A program made the position numbers and the translations under genes. DNA of 64,000 bases from Triangularia verruculosa (lineage: Eukaryota; Ascomycota; Sordariomycetes; Sordariales; Podosporaceae). This document shows positions 45,437 to 58,855 of the stretch, one piece after another; the first letter of the stretch is position 1; each line of letters begins with the position of its first letter. Under the pieces are notes generated by a model. The model saw only the letters and a list, made by a program, of their open reading frames with translations. It did no database searches and was not told the origin of the DNA. The stretch is from contig MU863926.1 of the NCBI GenBank assembly GCA_033296885.1, positions 1 through 64,000 on the forward strand. The letters are read 5' to 3'.

Positions 45437-48400
45437 CTAAATCCCCTGAACCTTCCTGTAAGAAGGCGGCTTCATCGTCCGTTGAATCACCTTTGCCGCC
45501 CACGTCGGGATCAGACTCATGGCCAATATCGCCGCAACCCTCCAGTAAAAGCCCCTATAACAGATTTGTTAGCCACTTTCTACTCTTCGACAAAGAGGAA
45601 AACAAAAACTTACACCTCCAACAAAAAGCCCAAATCAAAATACCCCCCCAAAAACGGCACGCTCCCCACAAACATCAAAAACGTGCCCACAATCGACACC
45701 ACCATCACCCAATGCCATGTCGTAATCTCCACCGCCACCATCAACAGCTCGTTCAGCACCAGCGCCGTATAACTCACCGCCACCATCCTCGGACTGTCCA
45801 CCTCGGTCAACACCTGGCTCAGCCCCTGAATCAAACAGCCCTGATAGATCGACACAAACACCCAGACGAAAAAGGTCCGATAGCTCAAACTCCTCCCCTC
45901 CGTCAGCTCTTTGTACAGCTCCGGGTACAGGTTCGCCAGCTCCTCATCCACGTCCTTATCCAGCACCAAGCTCAGCACCGGCGCGGCCGTGTAAATCGTC
46001 GCGTACCCCACCATCAGCCAGTCCTTGTACAGGCCTAGCGGCTCAAAGTCGACCGCGATGCTAAACATCGTCTGGCAGACTGCAATGATCAGACCTCTGT
46101 GGATGACAAACTGCGCCAGCTTTGCGCTCCGCTTGTAGCTGTTCCTCCCGTGCCACACGAGCAGCTTGGTCAAGTGACAGAACTGCTCGATGCTAAAGTC
46201 CGCTGCAAGACTGGCCTGGCGTCCTTCCTTGCCGACGATGCCCACGCCAACATCTGCCGCTTGGATCATGCTTACGTCGTTGCCGCCGTCGCCGATGCAG
46301 CAGACTCTTTTCTTGGTGTACTCCTTGATCAGCCTCGCCACTTCGGCTTTTTGCGTGGGTGAACAACGGCAGGCAACAACGGTAGGGAGCTTGACAGCAA
46401 CGGAGATGAACTCTGTCCGGTAATGCGTCAGGAACAGTCCCAGGCTCTCTCCGTCGATCAAGAGACAGCTGTCGGGCTTGCTCCGCAGGAAATCAATATG
46501 CTCTTGCGCACTGTCCTTCCGACGGAGTTTTTCTACCGTGTGGATGTACTGCCCTCTCGCGACAAGCTTCGAGCTCACGCCCACACACCTTGCCGTTTCG
46601 ACCTTGTCGCCCGTCAACATCCAAATCTTGATCCCGGCGTTCCTCAGCAGTTCCAAACTAGGCTTGACGTCTCGCTGTAGTTTATCCTCCACACCCGTGA
46701 CTCCAAGAAGTTCAAGATCGTGCTCCAGATACCGGGAAACAACCCCCTGAACACCCGCATCACGACCGCTGATGGCAAGCGAGGCCTCCTTGTATCTCGC
46801 CGCAAACTCCTGGTACTCCGCCGTAGACAACCTCTTCCTCCCCACAACCAGCGTCCGCAGCCCCTCCCTCGCCATATTCGCCGTCTCCTCATCCAACCAG
46901 TCATTCGCCGCCACAATACTCGTCATGACCGTATCCGCTCCCTTTTGATAAAACCAAATCTCCCCCTCGTTCAGTCCCGGCATATTCGAGTGAAGCGTCT
47001 CATAAAACTGAACCACAATCCCCATCCTCTTTCCCTCCGACGTAAAAGGGAAAATATCCAGGATCCTAACCTTGACCACCGTCCTCCCCGTCTCGGTCGA
47101 CTCCAGCACGATACTTTTTCTGTCACGGTACGACAGCTTCAGGCCCACCGACTCAGTCCACTTGACAATGGCAATCTCATCCGGCGAACTCGCCTGGTAG
47201 GAATTGGTCATCTTCCCGTTCTCATCCTCCTCGGTGGTAGGGGTAACGTTGTGGCACAACGCCAGCGCCATGACCACATCCCTCACCCTCGAGCCGATTT
47301 CCCTTCTCGTTCTCGTGGCACCCGCCCCCACACCCGCAGCACTGGAAGAGGTAGGTGTCGCCAGCGGCGGGTTGGAAACTTGGTTTAGACTCGGCGTCAA
47401 GTGAAACCCCTGCCTCACATACGTCGCCACCTCGTCCATCGCATCATTCGCGTACGACACCGTGCCCACGTGGATCTTCTTCATCTCCATGTCGTTTTGC
47501 GTCAGTGTTCCGGTTTTATCGCTAAGGAGATACTCGATTCTGCCCAGGTCTTCCGGGATAGTACTCGTCCTGACCACCGCACCCGGGATGCCCGGATCGC
47601 GCTGGATGAACCATGAATAGACTGATTTTCCCATGTCCAAATTGACACGAAGAGAGATTGGCACGATGGTAGAGAACAAGACCAAGAATTTCATGATCTT
47701 GATGTACCAGACGTCCGTTTTGGTGTTGCCGAAGCCTTCGGCAGCAACCAGAATGATGGAGAGGGCAAGGGTGAGGACACAGAGAATCTTGGTGAGGGAG
47801 TTGATTTCGTATTCGAGCAGACCGGTTTTGGAGCGGGAAGGCGAGGTCGAGAGAGCTGAGCGGGTCTGAGGACCGCTGTAGATGACTACCGCCAAAGTGG
47901 TGGCATGAGAGGCGATGACTGTGTTGGCCCAAGCTGTGTTGTCAATGGAAAGGGGTGCTGCCTTTGCCAGCTCGTCGCCGCTGGCAAAGGTATTTGGACT
48001 CATGGCATCCTGGCGTGTAGGTAGCAGTTCCAAGGTGCCGTTGAACTCGTTGACCTTTCGGTCCGGCTTGGGAGCGGTTATGCGAAGACGAACCAGCTCC
48101 TCGATTGGTAGGTTTTGTGACAGAGGAGAGGCAAGCCTTAGCTTCCAGTCAGTTTCACCGTCAAGCTGATCTGTCCTGATAAAGGTTTCCCCATTGGAGG
48201 TCCCTTCTGCGGCGCCGCCAGAAGCCCCAGTGCTCGACTCCATGTCCTCTGAGCCCCCCTGCCCAGGATCAACAGGGTGGTCCACCAATAGTGACTCCTC
48301 TTGTGGCGCTGGTTCGGGCTCCTCCTGGTGAGCAGCGGCCTCGTTCGACAAGCACTTGAGAACAATGACATCGGCCGGTACGCGGTGCCCCTTGCTGAGC

Positions 48401-49449
48401 TTGAGAACATCGCCCACTTTGAGGTCGCGAGATTTTTTGCTGATTTCGTTTACGTGAGAGGAAGCAAAGCGGTGGGAGCCGTCGGCTTCCATCGTTTCCT
48501 CCTCCTCCCGAATATCTGAAAGCCTGTCCGCTTGTGGAATAGCACGCTTCGAGCCTTTGCGGGCATGCGCCGATTTGAGAATCTTCCTTGACCGCAGGCT
48601 CGCTCCTCCAACTCCAGGTTCATCGAATTGCAGAACGGTGTATAATTCCGAGTTCGCTTCGTTGTCTCTCCTTCGTCGCTCGAGATCATCGTACGCTTCC
48701 TTTCCCAATGTAATTACCAAAACAAACGCTAATGGCGCAATATAAGTTGAGAGATAACCAATTCTCAATGCTGGAATAATCTGCGATAGCGCGACCAACA
48801 AGAAGTACATGTTGAAGAAGAACGAGAACTCGTTGTAAAGCGTTACTGGCAGAAAGCTCCATGCCGTATACTTGGCGTTGGATATCGAATTTGGTGGAAA
48901 TCGTATTACTTGTCGCGATCCAACGGCTACCAGTCTGGATGATGATGGGTCGTCTTCTTCCTTTTCCTCTTCCTCCTCGTCATTTTTACCATGGTCTGCG
49001 CTTGTTCCTGACATGAAACTGGGCAACCGAAGTCTGCCAACCCGTAGCGTATCAGCAGCAAGGGATCGTCGCCGCCGCCGTGGTCCTGAACTGCTCCCAT
49101 GCTCGCTGAGCAATGGGGCATCGTCTCTCCCACCTGTACTGGCATCGGAATAGCGCGGATTGTTTCCATCATCGTCCCTCAGAAGAGCCTCATCATCTTC
49201 CTCACCCGCAGCCCGGCTGCGTCCCAGCTCGCCGTATCCATTGCGGTTAGCCCCTCGACGTAGGCCACCCATACGAAGCGTACGCAAAGCTATCCTAGGA
49301 GCTCGTCGTTCGGTGTTCTTTGGCTGACTGGACTGTGGGCCAGTGTTTGGTGTCGGGTCGAGTTCCTCGATATCGAGATCTAATTCAGAGTCTGAGTCGT
49401 CCGGCGAGTCTGGCGGCGCAGACGGGTGGTACTGGGTAGGGGGAGGCAT
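45437..49449 (-). CDS. NEO1: Phospholipid flippase, P4-ATPase of the Neo1 class
   Basis: Exon 1 is 49449-45614, a 59-nt intron (GTAAGT/GTTATAG) follows, and exon 2 is 45554-45437, giving 1317 aa. The protein moves aminophospholipids to the cytosolic leaflet in Golgi/endosome membranes and is active without a Cdc50 partner in yeast. Visible motifs are the P4-type QLDGETDWKLR, the phosphorylated Asp644 in DKTGTLTQND, KGADTVM of the nucleotide domain, TGDK and the hinge GDGGNDVSMI, then six C-terminal membrane segments. The first 200 residues are acidic and Ser-rich with an Arg-rich patch, longer than in yeast. The short last exon completes the terminal membrane segment and a basic tail (KVIQRTMKPPSYRK). 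Confidence 0.95.
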
Positions 49450-50585
49450 TCCCGCATCAGATTCGGGCCCTCAAAAGGCGTTGGGAACCAGGGACTGGCT
49501 TTAGAGTTTCAACCACCCTGTCTTATTTCCGCTGGTCGGAGGTGCTTTCTTCTCTCTTCCTCCTCTTTTAGGTTGCTAGTAGGTAAGCAGCAGCAGAAGA
49601 GTTGGCCAGTTCCTTCCTGTTAACATATCTTGTCGCTCTTCAATATTTGATTTCGTTAGGATCATGCGCTCGACAAAGAGCTTAAAAGGGTATTGAATTT
49701 GTGCTGCGGACTGTGGGGGCCGAACCGTACAGTTTGAGGATACGTTGCCAGTTTGTTGCGAAGACGGTAGCTTCTATACTCTTGCAGAAGGTTGGGGAGT
49801 CTTGTGAAAAACTGCAACCTGGAGAGACATCAGAATATCGAACCTCCAAATGACGAATGCTCTTCTCGAAACAAGCCACACCTGGGCCAACACTGGGATG
49901 TCCTGTTACGAATGCAGCTGCGCACCTCCCAGCAAGAGGCCGACAGGGGTTGCTGTGGCCCGAACCTGCAGCCCTGTTAGCGCATGACTGTAACAGGAGA
50001 TCTCGGTGCTCTGCTATCTGTTAATGCAATACGGCCCACATTGCTGCGTCACCATCTATGCACGTGAAAGCGTCACTGTATGCACCAGCTCCTGCAAGTA
50101 GAGCCCTAACAGGAACAGCTGGCGATAAGGCCCAATTGTTAGCGGCTATCATGCGGCCACTGGACACCTGCAGTAAGGACAGCGTTTCCCTTTTGCTGTG
50201 GCAGCGCCTTGCAAGAATTCCAGGTCCCCGTCCCGTCATCCGTCATCCATCGCCAGTCTTGCCAACTTGCACCAAGAGTGAATGCCCCGTCGGATTGCGA
50301 AACGTCCAGGCCGAGTCCATTCACCGATCCCGCACAAGATGATTCGCTGCTAGAAGTCTTCCACCTTAGTCTCCGGTTTTTGTTGTATACTATCTACTAA
50401 GTACGTTATATTTTTCTCCCCCCTTTCCTGGGCATTAGGACAGGGGCAAAGACAGGGTTCTGGCGACGCGACTCTACACAGTACGTGTGTTTTCAAGATG
50501 CTAATCGGCGTCCTTCACCTCTAGTACTTCTATTCTCTTTCACCGCGCCATTGCGCATCGTAGCGCATCTTCCAATCACCTCACA
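49450..50585. promoter_or_regulatory. Divergent promoter of NEO1 and SEC16, with a SEC16 leader intron
   Basis: These 1.1 kb separate the two ATGs. A 44-nt leader intron is likely at 50481-50524 (donor GTACGT, branch GCTAATC, acceptor CTCTAG), upstream of the SEC16 ATG. No coding sequence is seen in between. Confidence 0.5.
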
Positions 50586-53500
50586 ATGACGTCTGATGCG
50601 CCGACGGCATCATGGCATCCCGCCATGATGCCCAATTCAGCTGCCGAGGCACCTCGAAATCACCCACAAGCAGCTCCTCCGAGTCCCACATCGAGTCCGG
50701 CGCAAAAGCAACCCGAAGCCACCGACGACACTCAGCAACCAGGCCATGTCGACCAGGCTTCAGGCGATCATGATACAGGTGCTGGGACTGATGGCTGGTT
50801 TCCAGACTATGGTACTACCAACACCGATTGGATGAAACATACAGACGATGCGCCAGCACCGGCAGCGGAACCGGAGCCCGCACCGGAACCTGCCCCAGCC
50901 GAGGATTCTGCAGAGCCTGCTGCCGAGGAGACAGCTACGGAAGAAGCCGCGGCTGGTACAACGACGGCCTCCAAGCATCTCAGCACCATGTCGTTTACTC
51001 GGACTGTCTCTTCAGAGATGACATGGAACGACGACGACGACGTTGAGTGGGATATTTCCCAACCTGCAGCTCAACCTGACCCCTTCAAATTTCTCCCTGA
51101 TACCGGACGGACGAACTCTTTCCCTAATACTGCACACTTGGAGCAGCAGCCAACCCCAGGACTGGAGCAGCCTTTACCTGCTACCGAGGCCGAGGACTTG
51201 ATTCGAGAAATCGAACAAGAAGAGGCCGCTGAAAATGCGGCCGACGCGGGCTTCGATAATCAGTTTGGTGAACACAATGACCACCAGTACATTGGTGGTA
51301 ATATTGCTGGGGCCACAGAGGCAGCTCAGGAGGCCAGATTTGATGAGGGTCTCCCATTGATCTCTTCCAATGAGCAAACTGCACCGCAGCCTGCGGAGAA
51401 CGGCAGTGTTGGGGACGACTTATTTGGAGCGGACGGAGAAGGAGAGGAGGACGACTTCTTCAGTAATGTCAAAGGCAATGAAACCGGCCAACAAGACGGA
51501 TTTGAGCCACAACCACTGCAGTGGAAGTCTACAATGGATGTCCTGAGCTCCTTGAATGTTGGCTCAACACAAAATGGCTTCGTACCTTTGGAGGGAACGC
51601 TTGAGGAGCATGAGACTGAAAGTGATATGCTCCAATCGCAAGAAGCCCAGGAATCCAAGGCCGAAACTTCGACTGCTTCAGAGGATGAGCCCAAGACTGA
51701 AACTCAAGAGGACCTCGATGCTAAGTGGAAAGAAATGTTCGGCGATGAAGAAGAGGAGGAGTTCCTTTTGGACGAAGAGACGGAGCCAAAACAGGAGGTG
51801 GATGCTGCTGCATTTCTGGGTAGCGATGATGAGAGCCTACTTGACGATGAGACAGATATTGAGCCGACAGCGACCTCAGGCTACCAACCAGCCCCTGTCA
51901 CTGCTGCACCTGTGACAGCTAGTCAACATCTACCTCAAGGTACTCCAGCGGTCAGCCCATATGCGCCCACTGGATCGTCCGCAACCCCAACCCAGGCGAA
52001 CCCTTATCTTCCACCAGCTCCAGCCTTTCAACCTGCCGCCGTCACTCCGTATGGACCGCCGGCCACTGCTCCCCCGGCTCAGAATTTCGGCTACGGTGCC
52101 CCTTCGCCTCCAGTGCAAGAGAAGCCCAAGGCTGAGAGCTTTGTAGACAAGGGCAAGGGCGGATATACATCACCATATGATCTACCTATGGAGGTGGTGA
52201 AGCCGAAGAAGCGTGCTAGCGCCTTGCCACTTCAGAGAAACACATCGGCCCCCATTGTCCCTGGACCAGCTGTTCTTCCACCACCAAGAAGCGCGAGTTT
52301 GCAACAGCATCACCCCATCGCCCCTCCTTTGCCATCAAGTGGGCTTGCCGGACCTAGTGTATCGCGCCCGGAATCCAGCGGCTCGGCACAGGGCCATGCT
52401 CCTCTAACAGCACGCAAGACCTCGCAAGATGCTTTCTTTGAGGATCTTCCTATCACAACGAAGCCCCGTCCTGCATCTCGGCATAGCAACAAGAGCTTGC
52501 CATCTCCGTCTCAGACTATCCCATATGAGCCTTCATCACACTCAGCGCCACCGTATCCTGTTCTGCCTCCGGTGAACCATCAGATGGTAGCTCCCCCGGG
52601 GCCTTTCAGTCCTACTGGTTCCCAGACAGAGATTCCTGCCCTCGTTGCACCTCCAAAGGTCAATCCTTATGCTGCCCTGCCTTCCAGTGCTGGCTTGACT
52701 CCCGCCCCTGCGCCTGCAACCTCAACTCGTTATTCTCCCGCACCCCCTGGTGGACCACAACAGAATGGTCAGGCTCCTCCACCAGTTTTGAGCCGCTACT
52801 CTCCCGCCCCTCCAGCTCGACAAGCCAGTGGTACCTACCCGCCACACAACCCAGCTTCGGCACCACCTATCTTGCCTCACCAGCCCCGGACATCCAGTCC
52901 TTTGGCCCACTTTGAGATCACCAACGAACGGTCTAGGCCTCACCAGCCTACACACCTCGCTGAAAGCACTTTGGCGGAAAGACGTAGTGTCAGCTCTCTC
53001 CACGATTCAAGGCTTCAAAGAGTGCCATCTCTGCCGCCAACACGGGAAGTCGAGGAAGAAGATGGCCCCACGAGAGCCCAACAGTTCTCTCCGGGCCGTT
53101 CAATCCCGCCTCTTCCTATGTCTCCTCCAGATTCAAAATATGCGCCGTCCTCGCTCAGCGCCAGACAGACTCCGCCACCCACACCTTATGCTGGCCAAGC
53201 CATTTTGTCTCCCCCCAAACGGGCAATGTCTACTCATAGTTCACTTGTCATGTCTCCTGAGTTTGCCCCGCCGCCGAGATCGCAAACACAGTCGCCAGGA
53301 GCTCTGTATGGCAACCGGGGTGCAAAACCTGGCGCGCCACTTCCTCGGCCTTCATCAGTTCAGGATCTCACTTCTCCTCATCTCACAGGGTATGCCCCTC
53401 CGGGACCAGTCCCAGCCGCTCCTGCATCGTCATCTTCACGACCTAGGGGATTCTCTCTCAACATGAATGTCATTCCCCCTACGGATGGGCGGGAGCATGA

Positions 53501-56500
53501 TCCACTTCAGAGATGGCGAGGTGCCCCTCTCCTTTCATGGGGAGTTGGCGGTGCCATGGTTACAATGTTCCCCAAAGAGGTGCCGCGCTACGGCATGAAC
53601 CAAAGCGTCCCATCGGTTGTGCGTAGTCCGGGCGAGGTCAAAGTCAAGAACGCCAAGGATATTACCCCCCTGGAGGAACGTCTCACCAAATTCCCTGGTC
53701 CACTCAAGGGCAAGTCCAAGAAGAAGGAGGCCCTTGCTTGGCTAAATGCCGGTATTGAAACGCTGGAGAGTGGATTGCCCAACACATTTGGTATCCAGTC
53801 ACACTTGGCCCATGAGGATAAGCGGACATTTGAGCGGGTGCTCTTGTGGAAGATTCTGCGCGTCTTCATCGAGAATGACGGTGTTCTGGAAGGCAATCCT
53901 ACTGTTGAAAAGGCTGTGAGAGATCTTTTGTCGCCTCCCCCAACAACAGACGCTGCGGTTCCCTACCTCAACGGAGGCGCTTCTCTCGGACTCAGCAGTT
54001 CACCAGCAACCTCCATGCGGACTGACTCTGTGGATTCAGCCACGGTTGAAAACATCCGCCAACATCTTCTTAGCGGTGATAGCGAGAAAGCCATTTGGGC
54101 TGCGGCGGATCAGCGCTTGTGGGGTCATGCCCTTCTCCTCGCCAATGCCCTTGCTCCCAACCTGTACAAGCAGGTTGCGCACGAGTTTGTCAAGAAGGAA
54201 GTCAACTTCCCTGGCCAAAATAACGAGTCTCTTGCTGCCCTGTATGAGGTCCTCTCAGGAAACCACGACGAGACCGTTGACGAGTTGGTGCCCGTTCATG
54301 CTCGCGCTGGGCTTCAGCTTGTTGCCAAAGAGCCATCGCTTGTGCCATCTAAGGATGCTATGGAAGGTCTGGATAAGTGGCGCGAAACCCTCAGTCTTAT
54401 TCTCAGTAACAGGAGTGTCGATGATGCCAAGGCCATCAACTCGCTCGGCGTCTTGCTTTCTGGATATGGCAGAGCGGAAGCCGCTCATATTTGCTTCATG
54501 TTTGCACGTCACAATACCATCTTTGGTGGCTTTGACGATCCAAACTCCCACTTTGTGCTGGTTGGATCCGACCACAAGAGGCAAGCTGAGCAGTTCGCCA
54601 AGGAAATTGAGCCCCTGTTGCTGAGCGAAGTGTACGAGTATGGCCAGAGCCTTGCCGGTGGTTCTAACGTGGCCGTTTCGAATCCTCACTTGGCGGCATA
54701 CAAGCTGCAGCATGCATATGCCCTGGCCGAATACGGGTTCCGAGATAAAGCCTTGCAGTACTGCGAGGTCATTGCTGCGGCGATCACTGCACAGACCAAG
54801 CGCTCCCCATACCATCATCATATCTTGGAAAATGCAGTCGAGGATCTCATGAAGAGGCTGAGATCAGCCCCCAAGGAAGAGTCCAACTCTTGGATCCCCA
54901 AACCAAGCATGAACAAGGTCTCGGATTCGATGTGGAACCGCTTCAACAAGTTTGTTGCTGGTGATGACAACGATGAAGCTGGGCAGGGCTCTGCCGGCGA
55001 TGCCATTGAAGCCGGGCCGTTTGGCAGAATTGCTGGAGGTACCCCGACGATCAGCCGGTCTCCCTCTACGAATAACCTGGAGACGTTTGGGGCTGCCATT
55101 CCGAGCTATGGTATGCCGGTGGCTCCAGTCCCCAATGGGCCAGTCGCGTTTTCAGCGCCGCCGACCAGGGCTGCCTCTCGCTACGCGCCAGGCGGGCCAG
55201 CTCAGCCTGCGACTTCTGCCAGCAATCCATATGCTCCCCGGACGTCTATGGATCGGACCTCGGGCGAGTACAGCCGTGGCTCCATCGAGATGTCTAGGAG
55301 GTCATTGGATATGCAGTCCGGCTACAGCCCAGCGAGGACCTCGTCCCCTGCTCAGCAGTACAGCCCATATGGCAGTGGATACAATCCTACCCAAGAGTCC
55401 CCGCGCAGCCCACCGGTGCAGCAACAGCCTGCTCAGTTCACAGCGGCCACACCGGGCTACCAGGCATATGGATATCCCGGTGCGCCAATCAATGGTGTCA
55501 TTGCGGGCAGCGATTTGCCTACTCCCACTTCGGAGAAGCCGCCCTTTGAACCCAAACCCGAAGCTCCTGGAACCTCCGGCTACCAAGCTCCCTCATACGG
55601 ATATGAGCCACCGTCGTTCACTCCATATGAAGCCCCGAAGCAAGAGGACAAGCCTACTTCTGATGAAGCTGCTGGCGACGGCGGATGTGAACCTCCATCG
55701 TACCAACCATATGGCTATGAGCCCCCATCATATCAGCCTGATCCTCCCTCCAACGAAGACGCGAAGTCGGACGATGAGAAGCCCAAGCCCAAGAAAAAGA
55801 GCTTCATGGATGACGATGATGATGACTACCCTCCGATGAGGCCAGCACAGCCAGCAGAGAAGAGCAAGCAAGAGAAGGACCGGGAAAACGCCGAGATGTT
55901 CCGCAAGGCGGCTGAAGAAGATGGTAAGTCTCTTGTATCTTTTGCTTGCACACTGTAGCCCAGCTAACATTTCGAAGCTAAACGTGCCGAGGCAGCCAAA
56001 ACACAAAAGAAAGGCTGGGGCTTCGGCTCCTGGTTCGGCGGCAAAAAGGCCGACATGCCTCAGCAGCAGGAAGCCTCGGGCACACCCAACAAGCCCATCC
56101 GCGCCAAGCTCGGCGAGGCCAACTCTTTCTACTATGATCCAGAACTCAAGCGCTGGGTCAACAAGAACGCCAGCGGAGAAGAAGCAGTCAAGAAGGCCAC
56201 GCCACCACCTCCCAAGGCTGGACCTCCTGGTGGTGCACCTCGCTCTGCTACCTCGAGTCCATTATTCCCTCCCCAGGATATGACTGGGAGGGTAGCCAGT
56301 GCTCCTCCCCCACGTGTCGCTTCCGCTGGGAACTTGACACCGCCCGGTTCGGCATCTGACACGAACCTTGCTGCTCCCCCTCCAGGGCCGGTGGCGATGT
56401 TGCGCTCAGCGTCGAACACGAGTACGGCGAGCGCACCACCTGGTGGTGCTAGACCTCCGATGGGAGGACCGGCAAAGAGTTTGAGCAATAGTAGCAGTAT

Positions 56501-56597
56501 TGATGACTTGCTCGGGGCGGTAGGACCGAGAAGACCGGGGCAGGGGAAGAAGCCTAGGAAGAGTGCGAGGTATGTGGATGTTATGACAAAGGATTGA
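50586..56597 (+). CDS. SEC16: COPII coat assembly protein Sec16
   Basis: Exons 50586-55923 and 55978-56597 (54-nt intron, GTAAGT/TCGAAG) give 1985 aa. Sec16 marks ER exit sites and organises COPII coats. The N-terminal 950 residues are disordered: acidic (DDDDVEWD near 155) then Pro/Ser/Tyr-rich. The central conserved domain starts about 955 ([24 protein letters not shown]) and the ACE1-type helical domain about 1155 ([33 protein letters not shown]), where Sec13 binds in the family. The C-terminal part has [18 protein letters not shown] repeats (about 1660-1720), a DDDDDDY acidic patch, and across the splice [25 protein letters not shown], typical of the Sec23-binding end. Length is near the family's usual 1900-2200. 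Confidence 0.95.
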
Positions 56598-57157
56598 TCA
56601 TCATGAATGGGGAGATGGGGAATTGAAAAATGGGACTTGGGGGAAAGGGGGAATGTGCATTATGAAAGTATACACTCATTATGGGGTTTATGAAGTGGGT
56701 CATCAAAAGGTGGGAATCAAGGAGTCATTCAAAGTTGGAAGTGATTGCGTGAAGCGAGGGAAAGAGGGCTGTACAGCTTTTGTATTTGTAGAGCCTACTT
56801 ACTGGGCTTTTTTGTGTAATAACTTTGGTTGTTTGGTGATTGGTTGAAAGGAATACAAAGTACATGGGTTTTTGGATCTCGTCTTAAGCTGGGCTCCATG
56901 AAGTTTGGAAGTATCGTAACAGCTTTTTATTCACACATAAGGGTATCTGTCTAATTCCATTCTCGATACCGATAACGCCTTGCCCTTTTTGAAGAAAATC
57001 CATGCGTGCCCTTTTCCATACTGTATTTTTCTTTTCCCAGATAGCAAATTACGCCGCGCTAAATGTCAACATGCAAATCATGAAAGCCACATTTCACCCC
57101 CTCCTGGATTAGATGTCCCAGCATTTTTCTTCATCCCAAGACAATAAACGCGGTGTC
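56598..57157. other. Convergent 3' region
   Basis: This lies between the SEC16 stop and the HUS1 stop. Presumed 3' UTRs only. Confidence 0.5.
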
Positions 57158-58431
57158 TTATGAGCTAAAAGACGAAACATAATACTACCACACTGTTAGC
57201 ATCACCAAACATCCCAACAATGAATACGGGGTGTCAGAATGAACTCACCGTCACCACATCCTCCGTACCCCCCTCCCCGCCCCCAACACCACCACTGGAG
57301 TGCGGGACATACACATACAAAATCAGCGCGTGCTCGTCCGAGAAACAGGCGATGACCCTCCCCTCCAGCCTCCCTACACTCAGCACCCTGCTCCAGTCCT
57401 TCCCGTCGACCCTTACCGTCGCCCACTTGTCCTTCCCGGCCTCCTTGAACACGGTGGAGGGGTGCTCCTCCAGCGGCATCTGCAGCTGCGAGGGGTCCAG
57501 CTCTGGGTTTTCGAGGCCGTCCCAGACCGAGGTGATATCCAATGTATCCGTCGAGAGGCGTAACCTCAGGGAACCGTGCATGTTTGCCGACAGCTCCAGC
57601 TTGGGGTCTCTACTCCCGGGATTATGCGACGACGATGAAGATGAAGATGCAGTGGTCAAGGCGAGTTTGGTGAACCGGTCGGATATCGCCTTGAGCTGGA
57701 GCAGCGGGGGTAACTGGATGTGCACGTCTGGTTCGCGGACTTTGGGCTGCATGATGGTTTCGACCGTGTCGGGGTGTAGAACCCGGACGGGGATGTCCTG
57801 AGTTATAATCTTTTCCCGCTCACGTTTCATTTGGAGTTCTAGCGGTTCTTGGTTGAAGGGGGACTGGTCGAAGGGATCGTCGCCGAAGGGGTCAGCGGTG
57901 GAGCGGGGGGGTTTGGAGGCGGTGTCATTGCCGCGGGGACCGGGGCCGGAGGAGGAGTCCTTGGTCATGGTGTGGATCACCATTGAGAGCATCGGGGCGC
58001 CGTCTTTTTTGGTGAGGCGGAGGTTGGCGTTGTGGGAGCCGATGGCGGAGCGGAGGGCGCGTTGGAGGGGCCCGAGGGGGAGCTCGAGGTTGATGGTGTT
58101 GTTGGGTTCGTTGGATTGGAGTTGGTAGTTGTCGAAGATTAGGTCTGCTGAGAGGGAGCTGGGAAGAGGGTGTTAAGTTGAGATGTATGAATAGAGTGAA
58201 GGGTTGGGAAAACAGCATACGCCCAGACTTGGGAGCCGACATCTGGGATGACGGTGAATCTCACCGTGTCATCGTCAAGACGAACCCATGCAATCTTCTC
58301 CAGTGAACTCAAGGCTGCGGTGAGCTCTGGAGATGGAACGTTAGCTACGACTCTTGACAAAATACAGGAATACGGTGGGGTTTCTTACTCGAAAACGTTC
58401 TGATGTTCTTGAGGTCTGTTTTGAACCGCAT
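57158..58431 (-). CDS. HUS1: Checkpoint clamp subunit Hus1
   Basis: Four exons, 58431-58389, 58326-58221, 58158-57249 and 57184-57158, with introns of 62, 62 and 64 nt, give 361 aa. Hus1 forms the 9-1-1 clamp with Rad9 and Rad1, loaded at damaged DNA to activate the checkpoint kinase. The start [20 protein letters not shown] spans the first splice and is typical, as is [17 protein letters not shown] later. The [16 protein letters not shown] segment matches the second clamp half. A read-through of the last donor would end at VVTVSSF, but a GTGAGT donor and a GGTAG acceptor give [13 protein letters not shown], closer to the family end. An Arg/Lys- and Asp-rich insertion (about 172-215) is typical of filamentous fungi. 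Confidence 0.9.
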
Positions 58432-58855
58432 CTTGAGGTCTCATCTACTGTCATGTCACAGATTACGAAAAATAAAATAAAGAATAGCCAGACTTGTGAG
58501 ATGAGATGCAATCAATTAACTTGTGCCGTCGAGTCGCGTCTGATCACAAGCTTAAACCCATGTTACCACACTAGAGTTAGCGCGGGGTTGTGCCTGGGGA
58601 TCCTGGTCTACCCCGCTATGCCTCACTCCATAGCCCCCGCCTAAACCCCAGCAAGTCTAGCCATTACAGCTCCATGAAATATCCCGTTCATGAATATCCC
58701 CAGAGTAAAGAAACAAAAAACTGTAGTCCAAGTTGTAAACCCCCGCGCCTACCAAATTCAGTAGATATCCCCAGCCTGGTCGTTGATCCATCGTTTCATC
58801 ATCGTAATACGCCATCACATCCTTCCCAAGTCCCAATCAGCTTTACAGCATCTAT
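58432..58855. other. HUS1 upstream / RING gene 3' region
   Basis: This short stretch holds the HUS1 promoter and the 3' end of the RING gene. Nothing further was seen. Confidence 0.45.
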
